Of a DNA stretch of 64,000 nt, positions 34,895 to 45,028 are shown piece after piece. Position 1 is the first letter of the stretch; each line of letters begins with the position of its first letter. The notes beneath the pieces were generated by a model. That model searched no databases, had not been told where the DNA came from, and saw nothing but the letters and a program-made list of their open reading frames with translations. Source of the stretch: Paenochrobactrum gallinarii (GTDB lineage Bacteria; Pseudomonadota; Alphaproteobacteria; Rhizobiales; Rhizobiaceae); assembly GCF_014205685.1 (NCBI RefSeq), contig NZ_JACIIU010000010.1, forward strand, positions 38,454 to 102,453, given 5' to 3'. The position numbers and the translations under genes are program-made.

Positions 34895-34966
34895 GAGCGC
34901 GCACGGGTTCGAACCGTGGACCTACTGATTAAAAGTCAGTTGCTCTACCTGCTGAGCTACGCGCTC
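34891..34966 (-). tRNA. tRNA-Lys (anticodon TTT)
   Basis: A 76-base cloverleaf: acceptor GAGCGCG/CGCGCTC, D-arm GCTC/GAGC, anticodon stem ACTGA/TCAGT with loop CTTTTAA (anticodon TTT), T-arm CACGG-TTCGAAC-CCGTG, and encoded CCA. Confidence 0.97.
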
Positions 34967-35308
34967 CCTTGGGGAAGAAGTTGTTGTCTCCCTCAGAAGT
35001 TGGCCGATACATAAGGCTCAGTTTCGGATTGGTCAACACCCAAAAAACAGAAATCGTAAGAAATCGCATTTTATTTCGTTTTTCCTGCAAAAACGATTAC
35101 CTTTGATTGATTTCACAAGATATAAATCGCGACATAGTTGCATTCACTATCCACAACCCTGCAAATTTTTCCCTAAAATGATTCCTGTAGCCCATTGAAA
35201 ATGCATGATTTTAACCGATTCCGCGAATCTCATCATCGAATCTCCTAAAAGATTCGTCCAAAACGGCTTCACGTTTCAAAAAACTTTGAAAAAAGTTTTA
35301 CGAAAATA
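34967..35308. other. Intergenic DNA upstream of tRNA-Lys
   Basis: About 340 bases of A/T-rich DNA containing the tRNA-Lys promoter. Short repeats of GATTCG/CGAATC type occur near 35217-35254 (TTCCGCGAATC, then CATCGAATC and GATTCG). No gene recognised. Confidence 0.4.
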
Positions 35309-35337
35309 AAAAGGGCGCTTGAAACAAGCGCCCTTTT
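35309..35337 (-). terminator. Terminator of the two-helix membrane protein gene
   Basis: A 13-base stem AAAAGGGCGCTTG (35309-35321) with CAAGCGCCCTTTT (35325-35337) and a 3-base loop. It lies 25 bases after the stop of the minus-strand gene. Confidence 0.88.
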
Positions 35338-35361
35338 ATTAAAAAAAATCTTCGTTAAATT

Positions 35362-35571
35362 TTACTTCTTTTGAAGACTTTGAATTTTTCCGGCAACCAA
35401 CCAGCCAATAAATGGTGTTATAACAAAACTCACGGCAGCCAGAATGATCATAGGATAGATCGGGCTCTTCGCCAAAGCAGGCACCGTCAGAATTACAATA
35501 AAACCAGAGCCAACCAAAACCATAAAGGCAATGGAGCCCAGAAATAACGACATCTGCATCTGAGTGGACAT
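35362..35571 (-). CDS. Small two-helix membrane protein
   Basis: A 69-residue protein with two membrane helices (about 8-31 and 38-62) and a basic tail KIQSLQKK. ATG 35571 has GGAG seven bases before it; an in-frame start at 35592 lacks one. I do not recognise the family. A perfect FNR/FixK-type box lies 93 bases upstream, so it may be controlled by oxygen, and an electron-transport or respiratory accessory role is conceivable; that is inference only. Confidence 0.75.
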   Translation of the reverse strand: MSTQMQMSLFLGSIAFMVLVGSGFIVILTVPALAKSPIYPMIILAAVSFVITPFIGWLVAGKIQSLQKK

Positions 35572-35663
35572 AACAACTCCGTAAAGGGGCAAAACAGATC
35601 AATTCATCCGCGAAACTATCGCGTATTTTAGAACTATTCAATATTATAAAAACTGTTCACGCA

Positions 35664-35677
35664 TTGATCCTGATCAA
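35664..35677. promoter_or_regulatory. Perfect FNR/FixK-type box
   Basis: TTGAT-CCTG-ATCAA matches exactly the TTGAT-N4-ATCAA site of FNR/FnrN/FixK regulators. It lies in the 173-base divergent region between the two-helix protein (start 35571) and the cation-efflux gene (start 35745), so it could control either. Confidence 0.65.
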
Positions 35678-35744
35678 CTTTAAAAATATATCCTTTCTGT
35701 GAACAATTAAATTTTATTTTAACTGCATAATGCCGGAGTGAATT

Positions 35745-36671
35745 TTGCATAGTGAACAAGCCATTCTCAAAACATCGATTACTGTCACGATATTCCTAGC
35801 CGGATTCGGTGTCCTGTTCGGTCTGCTTGCAGGCTCTTTCTCTATTGTCTTTGATGGCGTTTATCTTCTGATCGACGCGGCTTTGAGTGGCCTTGCCTTG
35901 ATTGTAGCCAGACTCATCAGCCTTTCCACCCTGCCCGTCCCACCAAGCGGCAAACTTCGTGATCGTTTTACCATGGGCTTTTGGCATCTGGAGCCAATGG
36001 TGCTCGGTCTTAATGGCTTAATGCTCACCGGCGTATCCATCTATGCGCTGATTAATGCGATCGGCAGCCTGATGTCCGGTGGCCGCCATCTCGAATTCAC
36101 CTATGCCGTCTTTTATGCAGCATTTGCTTTAGTTGTCTGTGTTTTGATGGGCTGGATGGAAATGCGTGCCAACCGCAAGTTACAATCAGACTTTGTCGCG
36201 CTGGATGCCAAAGCGTGGTATATGTCCGCTGGTATTACAGCCGCACTCTTTATTGCCTTTCTGATCGGGATGATCCTGCAAGGTACAAGTCTGGATTGGA
36301 TGCTGCCCTATATAGATCCGGCTGTACTGACGATTGTATGTCTTATTATTATCCCGATGCCATTTGTCACCATCAAACAGGCACTGGCAGACATGCTGTT
36401 ATTCACCCCGATTGAATTGAAGGAAAATGCTGAAAGCGTCGCGCAGCAATTTGTTGAGCGCTACGGATTTTTATCCTATCGGGCATATGTTGCCAAAGTT
36501 GGTCGCGGCACACAGATCGAACTTTACTTTATTGTGCCATCTAACTGGCCGGCCAAAAAACTGGAAGAATGGGATGCCATCCGCGATGAACTGGCCGACG
36601 CTCTGGGTGAACGAAGCCCTGACCGCTGGCTGACTATCGCCTTTACCACCGAACCGGAATGGGCTGACTAA
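35745..36671 (+). CDS. Cation diffusion facilitator family transporter
   Basis: A 308-residue CDF-type protein expected to export divalent metal ions in exchange for protons. Six hydrophobic segments fill residues 10-225; the second begins FDGVYLLIDAALS (family pattern D..h..D, about 31-43), and the fifth helix region has DAKAWYMSAG. The C-terminal 85 residues form the cytoplasmic domain. It belongs to the YdfM/CzcD-like group, and metal-site residues are only partly canonical (Asp kept, no His-rich loop), so the metal is uncertain. Start is TTG 35745 with GGAG seven bases upstream. Confidence 0.82.
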   Translation: MHSEQAILKTSITVTIFLAGFGVLFGLLAGSFSIVFDGVYLLIDAALSGLALIVARLISLSTLPVPPSGKLRDRFTMGFWHLEPMVLGLNGLMLTGVSIYALINAIGSLMSGGRHLEFTYAVFYAAFALVVCVLMGWMEMRANRKLQSDFVALDAKAWYMSAGITAALFIAFLIGMILQGTSLDWMLPYIDPAVLTIVCLIIIPMPFVTIKQALADMLLFTPIELKENAESVAQQFVERYGFLSYRAYVAKVGRGTQIELYFIVPSNWPAKKLEEWDAIRDELADALGERSPDRWLTIAFTTEPEWAD

Positions 36672-36686
36672 ACCATATTGGATATT

Positions 36687-37313
36687 CTAGTTTTTTGTCA
36701 TCAAGGTTGCGGCTCCCGCCGCAACCAAAGCGCCACCACCAGCGCGCCCCATCCAGATTTTTGCACGTGGACTGACTAATAATGTGCGCGCCCTTGCAGC
36801 CGTTAAGGCATATAAGGCGTCCGTGATCCCGACCACTACAGTAAAAGTAAAAATCAACAAAATGGCCTGCGGCCAGTAAGCATAATGCACATCAATAAAT
36901 TGCGGTGTAAAAGCCACAAAAAACACAATGGTTTTGGGATGAAAAACGCCGATCAGAATATTGCTGCGAAAAGCCAGTCTCGCAGAAATCGGTTTAAGGA
37001 TAACATCCTTATCAGTAGCATCCATATGACTACGCCGGATCGCTAAAACACCAAGCCCGATCAGATAGAGTGCCCCTGCCCATTTAAGAAGTGTAAAAGC
37101 TGCGGCAGAACTGGCAAGTAACGCACCCACACCGGCAAGTGAGAGTGTCATTGCGCATATATTGCCAACGGCCATACCTGCAACGGATGCCAAAGCCGTG
37201 CGTGTGCCTGAACTCACAGCATAACCAATAATGCTTAGAACACCCGGCCCCGGCACCAAGCCCATCACAATAGAGGCAGCCACAAAGCCTAACCACAAAT
37301 GGTAATTCATCAT
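36687..37313 (-). CDS. LysE/RhtB-family amino acid exporter
   Basis: A 208-residue six-helix exporter. The family signature is near the N-terminus: GLVPGPGVLSIIGYAVSSGTRT (about 18-39, normally PGP followed by a Gly-rich helix), followed by an AGMAVGNICAM segment and the FHPKTIVFFVAFTPQF motif (about 122-137). Substrates in the family are basic or neutral amino acids or homoserine lactones. Start is one of two adjacent ATG codons (37313, 37310) just after GTGAGG. It is convergent with the CDF gene, with 15 bases between. Confidence 0.9.
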   Translation of the reverse strand: MMNYHLWLGFVAASIVMGLVPGPGVLSIIGYAVSSGTRTALASVAGMAVGNICAMTLSLAGVGALLASSAAAFTLLKWAGALYLIGLGVLAIRRSHMDATDKDVILKPISARLAFRSNILIGVFHPKTIVFFVAFTPQFIDVHYAYWPQAILLIFTFTVVVGITDALYALTAARARTLLVSPRAKIWMGRAGGGALVAAGAATLMTKN

Positions 37314-37518
37314 GCGCCTCACTTCTTATTATACAGCCGGTTATACGCTGAGCGAAAACTTGCTATAAACTGCGCACAACCAAAGCTTGCTGGCAAATCA
37401 TTTCGACAAACAGAAATGCCTTTTTGATATACGTTTCTTTAAATTCAAGATTTTTACGTAGACTCACTATAAGTCTGCTTGCGGCGCGCCTTACAGCGTC
37501 TTATAGGGATAACTTGCC

Positions 37519-38484
37519 ATGACATCACAAAACGTTTCCCCGCTGTTCCCTCATCGCCATTTGCTTGGCATTAAGGGACTATCGCCGCTGGACATCGATT
37601 GCCTGCTTGATCTTGCTGATCAGGAAGTGGCTGTTTCGCGCCAGTTTGAAAAGAAAAAATCCGTCTTGCGCGGCAGAACACAGATTAATCTGTTTTTTGA
37701 AGCTTCAACGCGCACGCAATCCTCCTTTGAGCTTGCAGGCAAGCGCTTGGGCGCAGACGTTATGAATATGTCTGTCGGTAATTCCTCCGTTAAAAAAGGG
37801 GAAACACTGATTGATACGGCCATGACGCTTAATGCCATGCAACCGGATATTCTGGTTATACGCCATACATCTGCCGGTGCCGCTGCTCTTCTTGCCCAAA
37901 AAGTCGGCTGTTCGGTGGTCAATGCCGGTGACGGTGCCCATGAACATCCAACTCAAGCCCTGCTTGATGCACTCACCATCCGCCGCGCCAAAGGCAAGAT
38001 CGGTCGCTTGATTGTCGCTATTTGCGGCGATGTGCTGCATTCGCGCGTTGCCCGCTCCAATATTTTACTGCTTAACACTATGGGCGCCCGCGTGCGTGTG
38101 ATTGCCCCTTCGACACTTCTTCCTGCCGGCATTGCCAATATGGGTGTTGAAGTTTTCAATTCGATGGAAGACGGCTTGAAAGACGCCGATGTGGTGATGA
38201 TGCTGCGTTTGCAGCGCGAGCGCATGGCTGGTTCTTTTGTGCCATCCGTGCGTGAATATTTCCGCTTCTACGGTCTTGATAAAGAAAAACTAAAATACGC
38301 CAAACCAGACGCGCTGGTCATGCATCCCGGCCCGATGAACCGCGGCGTTGAAATTGCCTCTGATGTTGCAGACGGCCCGCAAAGCGCCATTCAAAATCAG
38401 GTAGAAATGGGCGTTGCAGTCCGCATGGCGGTAATGGAAGCCCTGCTTGATCCGCGACGCACACAAAGCACGGGAGAAGCCTGA
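37519..38484 (+). CDS. pyrB: Aspartate carbamoyltransferase catalytic subunit
   Basis: Second step of pyrimidine synthesis: carbamoyl phosphate plus aspartate to carbamoyl aspartate. The 321-residue product has the carbamoyl-phosphate site [20 protein letters not shown] (about 55-74), [11 protein letters not shown] (about 141-151), and the aspartate loop [10 protein letters not shown]. There is no pyrI; the partner gene overlaps its stop by one base (TGATG). Together they fit the class A ATCase arrangement, in which an inactive dihydroorotase supports the transferase. Confidence 0.97.
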   Translation: MTSQNVSPLFPHRHLLGIKGLSPLDIDCLLDLADQEVAVSRQFEKKKSVLRGRTQINLFFEASTRTQSSFELAGKRLGADVMNMSVGNSSVKKGETLIDTAMTLNAMQPDILVIRHTSAGAAALLAQKVGCSVVNAGDGAHEHPTQALLDALTIRRAKGKIGRLIVAICGDVLHSRVARSNILLLNTMGARVRVIAPSTLLPAGIANMGVEVFNSMEDGLKDADVVMMLRLQRERMAGSFVPSVREYFRFYGLDKEKLKYAKPDALVMHPGPMNRGVEIASDVADGPQSAIQNQVEMGVAVRMAVMEALLDPRRTQSTGEA

Positions 38485-39770
38485 TGAAACCGATCTGCTT
38501 TACAAGTGCGCGTATCGTTGACCCATCCCGCCAGATGGACGAAATCGGCAGCCTGATTGTTCAGGACGGCAAAATTCTGGCCTCAGGTGCAGATGCCCGC
38601 AATCAAGGCACACCCGACAATTGTGAAAAGATCGACCTGCAAGGCAAAGCCATTTTGCCGGGTCTGGTTGATGCCCGCGTTTTTGTTGGTGAGCCAGGTG
38701 CGGAGCACCGCGAAACCATCGCATCGGCCAGCCGTGCTGCTGCCGCCGGTGGTGTCACATCCTTTATCATGATGCCTGATACTGATCCGGTTATTGATGA
38801 TGTGGCACTGGTTGAATTCGTCAAGCGTACAGCCCGTGACACGGCAGTGGTTAATGTTTATCCGGCAGCCTCGGTTACGAGCGGCCTTAAAGGTGAAGAA
38901 CTCACCGAATTTGGCCTGTTGCGTGCTGCAGGAGCGGTTGCTTTCAGCGAAGGTCGCAACACAATTGTCAACACGCAGACGATGCGCCGCGCCCTCACCT
39001 ATGCACGTGATTTCAATGCGGTCATTTCCTGTGAAGCGCGCGATCCGTATTTGGGTGCCAATGGCGTGATGAATGAAGGACTGCTTGCAAGCTGGCTTGG
39101 TCTTTCCGGCACCCCTCGCGAGGCCGAACTCATTCCGCTTGAACGGGATTTGCGTTTGGCAGCCCTCACCAAAGGCTTTTACCACGCCAGCCAGATTTCA
39201 TGTGAAATGTCGGCCAATGCGGTTCGTAAAGCTAAAGCTGATGGTGCTAATGTCACAGCTGGTATTTCCATCAATCATTTGTCGCTCAATGAAAATGATA
39301 TTGGTGAGTTCCGCACATTCTTCCGTCTGTCGCCGCCGCTGCGACAAGAAGAAGATCGGTTGGCTATGATTGAAGCCATCAAGGACGGCACGATTGATAT
39401 TATCGTCTCGGCTCATGATCCGCAGGATGTTGACACCAAGCGGCTGCCATTTGCTGATGCGGAAGCCGGAGCGATCGGACTGGAAACGCTGCTAGGGGCA
39501 GCGCTGCGTCTTTATCATAGTAAAGATTTAAGCTTGCTGCGCTTAACAGAGGTTCTCTCCACAGCACCAGCGCGCATTTTCGGTCTTGACGCGGGCACTT
39601 TAAAAACTGGCGCTTCAGCCGATCTGATTGTTGTTGATCTGGAAGAGCCTTGGGTTGTGCATGAAAAAGACCTGCATTCACAATCGAAAAACAGTTGTTT
39701 TGAAGGCGCGCGCCTCACCGGACGTGTCTTGCGAACACTGGTTGGCGGAAAAACAGTTTTCGAACTGTAA
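38484..39770 (+). CDS. Dihydroorotase-like protein, probably catalytically inactive
   Basis: A 428-residue amidohydrolase-fold protein in the type I dihydroorotase family. The metal-binding HxH of active enzymes (DxHxHxREPG) reads DARVFVGEPG here (about 63-72; Arg65 and Phe67 replace both histidines, Gly replaces the substrate Arg). The later catalytic DHxPH segment reads SAHDPQ (about 307-312). So zinc binding and catalysis are unlikely. It overlaps pyrB, as the non-catalytic PyrC'/PyrX subunit of class A ATCase does, and is expected to hold the PyrB complex together. A working pyrC must be elsewhere. Confidence 0.88.
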   Translation: MKPICFTSARIVDPSRQMDEIGSLIVQDGKILASGADARNQGTPDNCEKIDLQGKAILPGLVDARVFVGEPGAEHRETIASASRAAAAGGVTSFIMMPDTDPVIDDVALVEFVKRTARDTAVVNVYPAASVTSGLKGEELTEFGLLRAAGAVAFSEGRNTIVNTQTMRRALTYARDFNAVISCEARDPYLGANGVMNEGLLASWLGLSGTPREAELIPLERDLRLAALTKGFYHASQISCEMSANAVRKAKADGANVTAGISINHLSLNENDIGEFRTFFRLSPPLRQEEDRLAMIEAIKDGTIDIIVSAHDPQDVDTKRLPFADAEAGAIGLETLLGAALRLYHSKDLSLLRLTEVLSTAPARIFGLDAGTLKTGASADLIVVDLEEPWVVHEKDLHSQSKNSCFEGARLTGRVLRTLVGGKTVFEL

Positions 39771-39781
39771 TATAAAAATAA

Positions 39782-39805
39782 ACAGGCTATCGTAAGATAG
39801 CCTGT
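39782..39805 (+). terminator. Hairpin after the dihydroorotase-like gene
   Basis: A perfect 10-base stem ACAGGCTATC/GATAGCCTGT around GTAA, 12 bases after the stop. There is no U run (AAACAT follows), so termination is uncertain; plsY starts 32 bases later. Confidence 0.55.
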
Positions 39806-39837
39806 AAACATATCTGCATTGATTCAATCGATCTGAT

Positions 39838-40464
39838 ATGAACAATGCAAACCTTCAGACTACCTCATGGGAGGCCCACATTTTTTTAATTATTGCAGCT
39901 CTTGCCCTGGGCTATTTGCTGGGCTCCATTCCTTTTGGCCTTTTGCTCACCAAAATGGCAGGGCTTGGCGATGTACGTTCTATTGGTTCAGGCAATATCG
40001 GTGCCACCAATGTACTGCGTACCGGTAATAAAAAACTCGCAGCCGGCACATTGATTTGTGACATGCTTAAGGGCACAGTGGCAGTATTGCTCGCAAGCTA
40101 TTATGGTGCTGATGCGGCACTGGCGGCAGGTCTTGGAGCGTTTATCGGTCACACATTTCCGGTTTGGCTTGGTTTTAAGGGCGGCAAAGGCGTTGCCACT
40201 TATTTGGGTGTGCTTATTGCCCTTGCCTGGCAGGTTGCACTGATTTTTGCCGGTGTATGGCTGCTAATTGCAGTCTTGACCCGCTATTCTTCCCTTTCAG
40301 CACTAGTGGCCTGTATCATTGCACCCATTGCACTTTATTTGCAGGGCAATAATCACACCGCCCTTTTGATGGCCGTCTTAACGATCCTGATTTTTATCAA
40401 GCATCACACCAATATCACCCGCCTGATGGATGGCAGCGAAAGCAAGATCGGCGCTAAAAAATGA
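39838..40464 (+). CDS. plsY: Acyl-phosphate:glycerol-3-phosphate acyltransferase
   Basis: Inner-membrane enzyme making lysophosphatidic acid from acyl phosphate. The 208-residue product has five helices and all PlsY motifs: GSIPFGLLL (about 29-37), [17 protein letters not shown] (about 51-67) and [13 protein letters not shown] (about 113-125). No clear Shine-Dalgarno precedes the ATG at 39838. The last bases overlap the dprA start (ATGA), so dprA is translationally coupled, a pairing common in alphaproteobacteria. Confidence 0.95.
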   Translation: MNNANLQTTSWEAHIFLIIAALALGYLLGSIPFGLLLTKMAGLGDVRSIGSGNIGATNVLRTGNKKLAAGTLICDMLKGTVAVLLASYYGADAALAAGLGAFIGHTFPVWLGFKGGKGVATYLGVLIALAWQVALIFAGVWLLIAVLTRYSSLSALVACIIAPIALYLQGNNHTALLMAVLTILIFIKHHTNITRLMDGSESKIGAKK

Positions 40465-41678
40465 CGGATAAGGCGATTTCAACTCATGGAATACGCCTGT
40501 CCGACCAGCAAAGACTCAACTGGCTACGTCTTATCCGTAGTGAAAATATCGGCCCTGTCACATTCAGGGATCTGATTTTGCATTGCGGTTCTGCCAGTAA
40601 TGCGCTGGAAATGATTCCAGAACTGAGCCAACGCGGCGGCGCTTACCGTCGCATCCGCCTCGCCTCCCTTGATCAGGTCAGCCGCGAAATAGAAGCTGTC
40701 GAGCGTTTGGGCGCACGTCTTATCGGCATGGGTGAGCCGGATTATCCGTTATATTTAAAAAACTGCGATGCTCCGCCCCCTTTAATCACTGTCAAAGGTG
40801 ATTTATCGGTTTTTGCCAAGCCGCCCGTCGGCATTGTCGGTTCACGCAATGCGTCAATTGCTGGCGCCAGATTCACGCAAAATATCGCCGCCGAATTAGG
40901 CAATGCAGGCTATGCCATTATCTCCGGTCTGGCACGCGGTATTGATGCCAGCGCCCACCAATATAGCTTGAAAACAGGCACTGTTGCAGTTCTTGCTGGC
41001 GGCATAGACCGCCCTTATCCGCCACAGAATCTGAAGCTCTATCACGAAATCCCTGAAAATGGCGGCGCGGTGGTGAGCGAAATGCCCCTTGGCTGGGAAC
41101 CACGTGCGCAAGATTTTCCACGCCGCAACCGAATCATAGCCGCGCTTTCATCCGGTTTGTTGGTTGTAGAAGCAGCCAGACGTTCCGGCTCGCTGATAAC
41201 GGCGCGTATGGCAGGCGAATTGGGACGCGTAGTATTTGCTGTTCCCGGCTCCCCACTTGATCCGCGCGCTAGCGGCACCAATGACCTGATCAAGCAAGGC
41301 GCACTTCTTGTGACAGAAACCAAGGATATTATTGAAGCATTGTCCCCGCAACTAATCCAACATGGGGAAGACAGACCGCTTTCGCAGCCTGCTGATCAGC
41401 TCAGCTTTATAATTGAAGAATCAGAGCAAGATTATCAGTCACCCTTGATGCAAGCTGAGACATCAGAACCGGAAAAGCTGACCACGCCGGCCTCTGATAA
41501 AGACAGGGAGCAGATCTCCGGTCTGCTAAGCCCTGTTCCGGTCTCAGTCGATGAACTTATCCGCCATACAGGCATGGAAGCCGCACAGGTTTTCCTGATT
41601 TTACTGGAGCTTGATCTGGCAGGTCAACTCACGCGCTATCCCAACGGCCATGTGGCGCTGGTGCCGATCAATGATTGA
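40461..41678 (+). CDS. dprA: DprA, DNA-processing protein
   Basis: Binds incoming single-stranded DNA and loads RecA during transformation; also present in many bacteria not known to be competent. The 405-residue product has an N-terminal SAM-like region, the Rossmann core ([18 protein letters not shown], about 127-144; [40 protein letters not shown]) and a C-terminal winged helix (about 345-405, [13 protein letters not shown]). A weakly conserved linker of about 50 residues lies between. It overlaps plsY. Confidence 0.95.
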   Translation: MTDKAISTHGIRLSDQQRLNWLRLIRSENIGPVTFRDLILHCGSASNALEMIPELSQRGGAYRRIRLASLDQVSREIEAVERLGARLIGMGEPDYPLYLKNCDAPPPLITVKGDLSVFAKPPVGIVGSRNASIAGARFTQNIAAELGNAGYAIISGLARGIDASAHQYSLKTGTVAVLAGGIDRPYPPQNLKLYHEIPENGGAVVSEMPLGWEPRAQDFPRRNRIIAALSSGLLVVEAARRSGSLITARMAGELGRVVFAVPGSPLDPRASGTNDLIKQGALLVTETKDIIEALSPQLIQHGEDRPLSQPADQLSFIIEESEQDYQSPLMQAETSEPEKLTTPASDKDREQISGLLSPVPVSVDELIRHTGMEAAQVFLILLELDLAGQLTRYPNGHVALVPIND

Positions 41679-41808
41679 ATTAAGCTTGAATAAAAGCCCT
41701 TCAATACATTGAACCGGTCACGCTTAATTTAACCACAGCGCTCGCACTAATTTTTCAATTGTCGCATATTAACGAGAGCTAAATGAAACCATTGCTCTTC
41801 GTCATGCT

Positions 41809-42003
41809 TTAATTGACCATTCGCCCCATAGATTGCAAATGCTGTTCTTGCGCCTTTATCTGATCACGGCTTTCCAGAACGGCCATTTCCAGCAAATAAA
41901 CCAACACCTGACTATCGGTACTTTTTGCCATTACCCGCATATCGCACAGCATATCTTCAATATATTGCAGAATATCAATTTTGTTAAATCTTACATCACC
42001 CAT
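41809..42003 (-). CDS. Small conserved-looking cytosolic protein
   Basis: A 64-residue predicted helical protein (ILQYIEDMLCDMRVMA, then VLVYLLEMAVLESRDQIKAQ) with two amphipathic helices and no membrane segment. I recall short Rhizobiales proteins of this style (YIEGMLxEL...AYLIEMA) but cannot name a family or function. It lies between dprA and topA on the opposite strand. The upstream GGGGGAGATA gives a good ribosome site for ATG 42003. Confidence 0.7.
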   Translation of the reverse strand: MGDVRFNKIDILQYIEDMLCDMRVMAKSTDSQVLVYLLEMAVLESRDQIKAQEQHLQSMGRMVN

Positions 42004-42283
42004 TATCTCCCCCGCTCCGTTATGTTAAATTGCCTGTCTCAAATAATTTTAGTTCTGAAATAATTTTAAGCATGGCACATTATATCGCATTTTCTTTTGA
42101 GCTTTACTCTGGATACCCTTGTTACTAGTACTTATCAACACGTAAAACCAATGGTTGTAATTTGAATAAAAATCATGGCGCACTCTTGACCAAATGGTCT
42201 GCGCTGTTCATGTGATGGGAAACCCTCGCCATTCGGGCATGTGCATAAAAACACTGTGGGGACCAGGAATTTAGGCTGTTGTA

Positions 42284-44983
42284 ATGAACGTCGTCGTTGT
42301 CGAATCGCCTGCCAAGGCTAAAACTATCAATAAATATCTGGGGTCAGACTATACAGTTCTGGCATCCTTTGGTCATGTGCGCGATTTGCCAGCCAAAGAC
42401 GGCTCTGTCCGCCCTGATGAAGATTTTGAAATGTCGTGGGAAGTTGACAGTCAGTCTTCCAAACGACTTACTGATATTATCAAAGCACTGAAAGACAGTG
42501 ACAGCCTCATTCTGGCAACTGACCCTGATCGCGAAGGGGAAGCCATTTCATGGCATGTGCTGGAAGTTTTAAATAAGAAAAAAGCCATTGGCTCCAAGCC
42601 GGTCAAGCGTGTTGTTTTCAACGCGATCACCAAAAAGGCTGTTCTGGATGCAATGGCTAATCCGCGTGATATCGACATGCCGCTGGTGGATGCCTATCTG
42701 GCACGCCGCGCACTCGATTACCTCGTTGGTTTCAATCTTTCGCCGGTTTTGTGGCGCAAGCTGCCCGGAGCCCGCTCGGCAGGCCGTGTGCAATCTGTTG
42801 CACTGCGTCTCGTCAGCGACCGCGAAAACGAAATCGAGCGTTTCGTTCGTGAAGAATATTGGAGCATTGCAGGTAAACTGCAAACACCGCGCAGTGATGA
42901 TTTTGCTGCCCGCCTCACCTCGCTGGACGGCAAGCGCCTAGGCAAGCTTGACATTAAAAATGAAGAGCAGGCAACCGCTATCCGCACCATGCTGGAAGGC
43001 GCCGAGTTTAAAGCGGCCTCCGTGGAAGCAAAGCCGACAAAGCGCAATCCGGGGCCTCCGTTCACCACCTCGACGCTGCAACAGGCCGCATCCGGCCAGC
43101 TTGGTTTTAGCGCATCACGCACCATGCAGGTAGCGCAGCGCCTTTATGAAGGTATTGATATCGGCGGCGAAACCACCGGTCTCATCACCTATATGCGTAC
43201 CGATGGTGTGCAGATGGCACCGGAAGCAATTCAGGCCGCACGCTCTGCTATCGGCAAAACCTTCTCCGACAAATATGTACCGGAGAAGCCACGCTATTAT
43301 TCAACAAAAGCCAAAAATGCTCAGGAAGCGCACGAGGCAATCCGCCCGACGGATTTCATGCGCACGCCAAAAGAAATGCGTCGCTTTCTTGATGATGATC
43401 AGGCACGCCTTTACGAACTGATCTGGAAGCGCGCCATCGCCTCTCAGATGCAATCGGCTGATATCGAGCGCACAACCGTTGATATTGAAGCGACCAACGG
43501 TTCCCGCGCTGCTATGCTGCGCGCAACCGGCTCTGTCACACGCTTTGACGGCTTCTTGGCGGCTTATATGGATCACCGCGAAGAAGAAGATGAAGACGAG
43601 GACAGCGCACGTCTGCCGGAAATTATTGCCGGTGAAAAACTGGTACGTCAAACCATTGATGCAACCCAGCACTCCACCGAACCGCCTCCGCGTTATTCGG
43701 AAGCATCACTTATCAAAAAGATGGAAGAGCTTGGCATTGGCCGCCCTTCTACCTATGCAGCCACCCTCGCAACCTTGCGTGACCGTGAATATATTACGAT
43801 TGAAAAGCGTAAGCTTATTCCCGAAGCCAAAGGCCGTCTGGTAACTGCCTTCTTGGAAAATTTCTTCAAGCGCTATGTGGAATATGATTTCACTGCTGAT
43901 CTGGAAGAAAAGCTCGATCTGATTTCCGATGGCAAACTGCTTTGGAAAGATGTGCTGCGTGAATTCTGGACAGATTTCTCCGGCACCATCGACGGCACCA
44001 AAGAACTGCGCGTCACCAATGTGCTGGATGCACTTAACGAAGCTTTGGCTCCAATGGCATTCCCTGATCGGGGCGATGGCAGTGATCCGCGCAGCTGCCC
44101 GACCTGTGGTGTTGGCCAGCTTTCGCTGAAGCTTGGCAAATATGGCGCATTTGTTGGTTGCTCCAACTATCCGGAATGTAAATTCACCCGCCAGTTCAGC
44201 GGTGAAGAAGGTGCTGATGGCGCCAATGGTTCCAATGAACCCAAAGTTCTTGGACAGGATCCGGAAACACAGGAAGACATCACCGCGCGTACAGGACGTT
44301 TCGGCCCTTATTTGCAGCGTGGCGAAGGTAAAGAAGCCAAACGCGCCAGTCTGCCAAAAGGCTGGACGCTGGACACGGTCGATTTTGAAAAAGCACTGGC
44401 ACTGCTTGCATTGCCGCGCGATGTCGGCGTGCATCCTGAAACAGGCAAAATGATTTCAGCCGGTATTGGTCGTTATGGTCCTTATGTGATGCATGACGGT
44501 ACCTATGCCAATGTTGAAAATGTCGATGAAGTTTTCACCATCGGTATCAACCGCGCTGTTTCCGTTCTTGCTGACAAAGCTTCCAAAGGTGGCGGACGCA
44601 CCCGCTCCACACCGGCGGCTTTGGCAACACTTGGCGACCATCCTGATGGCGGCTCAATCACTGTGCGTGACGGACGCTATGGACCATATGTCAATTGGGG
44701 CAAAATCAATGCCACATTGCCAAAAGGTAAAGATCCGGCAACGGTGACTTTAGAAGAAGCCTTGCAGTTGATTACCGACAAGGCTGGCTCATCCAAGTCA
44801 AAAGCCAAGAAAGCTCCGGCTAAAAAGGCTGCAGCAAAAGAAAAAGCAGCAACAAAAGCACCGGCGAAGGCTAAAGCAGAAGCAAAGCCTAAAGCACCAG
44901 CCAAGGCAAAAGCTGCCGCCAAGCCAAAGGCTGCGGCTAAAACGACGACGAAAAAGAAAGCCGCAACGGCTGAAGAGGAATAA
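42284..44983 (+). CDS. topA: DNA topoisomerase I
   Basis: Type IA enzyme that relaxes negative supercoils. The 899-residue product has the Toprim domain (VVVESPAKAKTI at 3-14; DPDREGEAI at 80-88), the active-site tyrosine Y303 in TGLITYMRTDG, one four-cysteine zinc finger (CPTCGVGQLS...CSNYPEC, about 606-630), further degenerate C-terminal repeats with GRYGPYV, and a Lys/Ala-rich tail of about 70 residues. Such basic tails are common in alphaproteobacterial TopA and bind DNA or RNA polymerase. RNase R follows immediately. Confidence 0.97.
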   Translation: MNVVVVESPAKAKTINKYLGSDYTVLASFGHVRDLPAKDGSVRPDEDFEMSWEVDSQSSKRLTDIIKALKDSDSLILATDPDREGEAISWHVLEVLNKKKAIGSKPVKRVVFNAITKKAVLDAMANPRDIDMPLVDAYLARRALDYLVGFNLSPVLWRKLPGARSAGRVQSVALRLVSDRENEIERFVREEYWSIAGKLQTPRSDDFAARLTSLDGKRLGKLDIKNEEQATAIRTMLEGAEFKAASVEAKPTKRNPGPPFTTSTLQQAASGQLGFSASRTMQVAQRLYEGIDIGGETTGLITYMRTDGVQMAPEAIQAARSAIGKTFSDKYVPEKPRYYSTKAKNAQEAHEAIRPTDFMRTPKEMRRFLDDDQARLYELIWKRAIASQMQSADIERTTVDIEATNGSRAAMLRATGSVTRFDGFLAAYMDHREEEDEDEDSARLPEIIAGEKLVRQTIDATQHSTEPPPRYSEASLIKKMEELGIGRPSTYAATLATLRDREYITIEKRKLIPEAKGRLVTAFLENFFKRYVEYDFTADLEEKLDLISDGKLLWKDVLREFWTDFSGTIDGTKELRVTNVLDALNEALAPMAFPDRGDGSDPRSCPTCGVGQLSLKLGKYGAFVGCSNYPECKFTRQFSGEEGADGANGSNEPKVLGQDPETQEDITARTGRFGPYLQRGEGKEAKRASLPKGWTLDTVDFEKALALLALPRDVGVHPETGKMISAGIGRYGPYVMHDGTYANVENVDEVFTIGINRAVSVLADKASKGGGRTRSTPAALATLGDHPDGGSITVRDGRYGPYVNWGKINATLPKGKDPATVTLEEALQLITDKAGSSKSKAKKAPAKKAAAKEKAATKAPAKAKAEAKPKAPAKAKAAAKPKAAAKTTTKKKAATAEEE

Positions 44984-45028
44984 AAATTGGCACGTCGCTC
45001 CCACACCAGTCCCGAAAAGGGCAAATCT

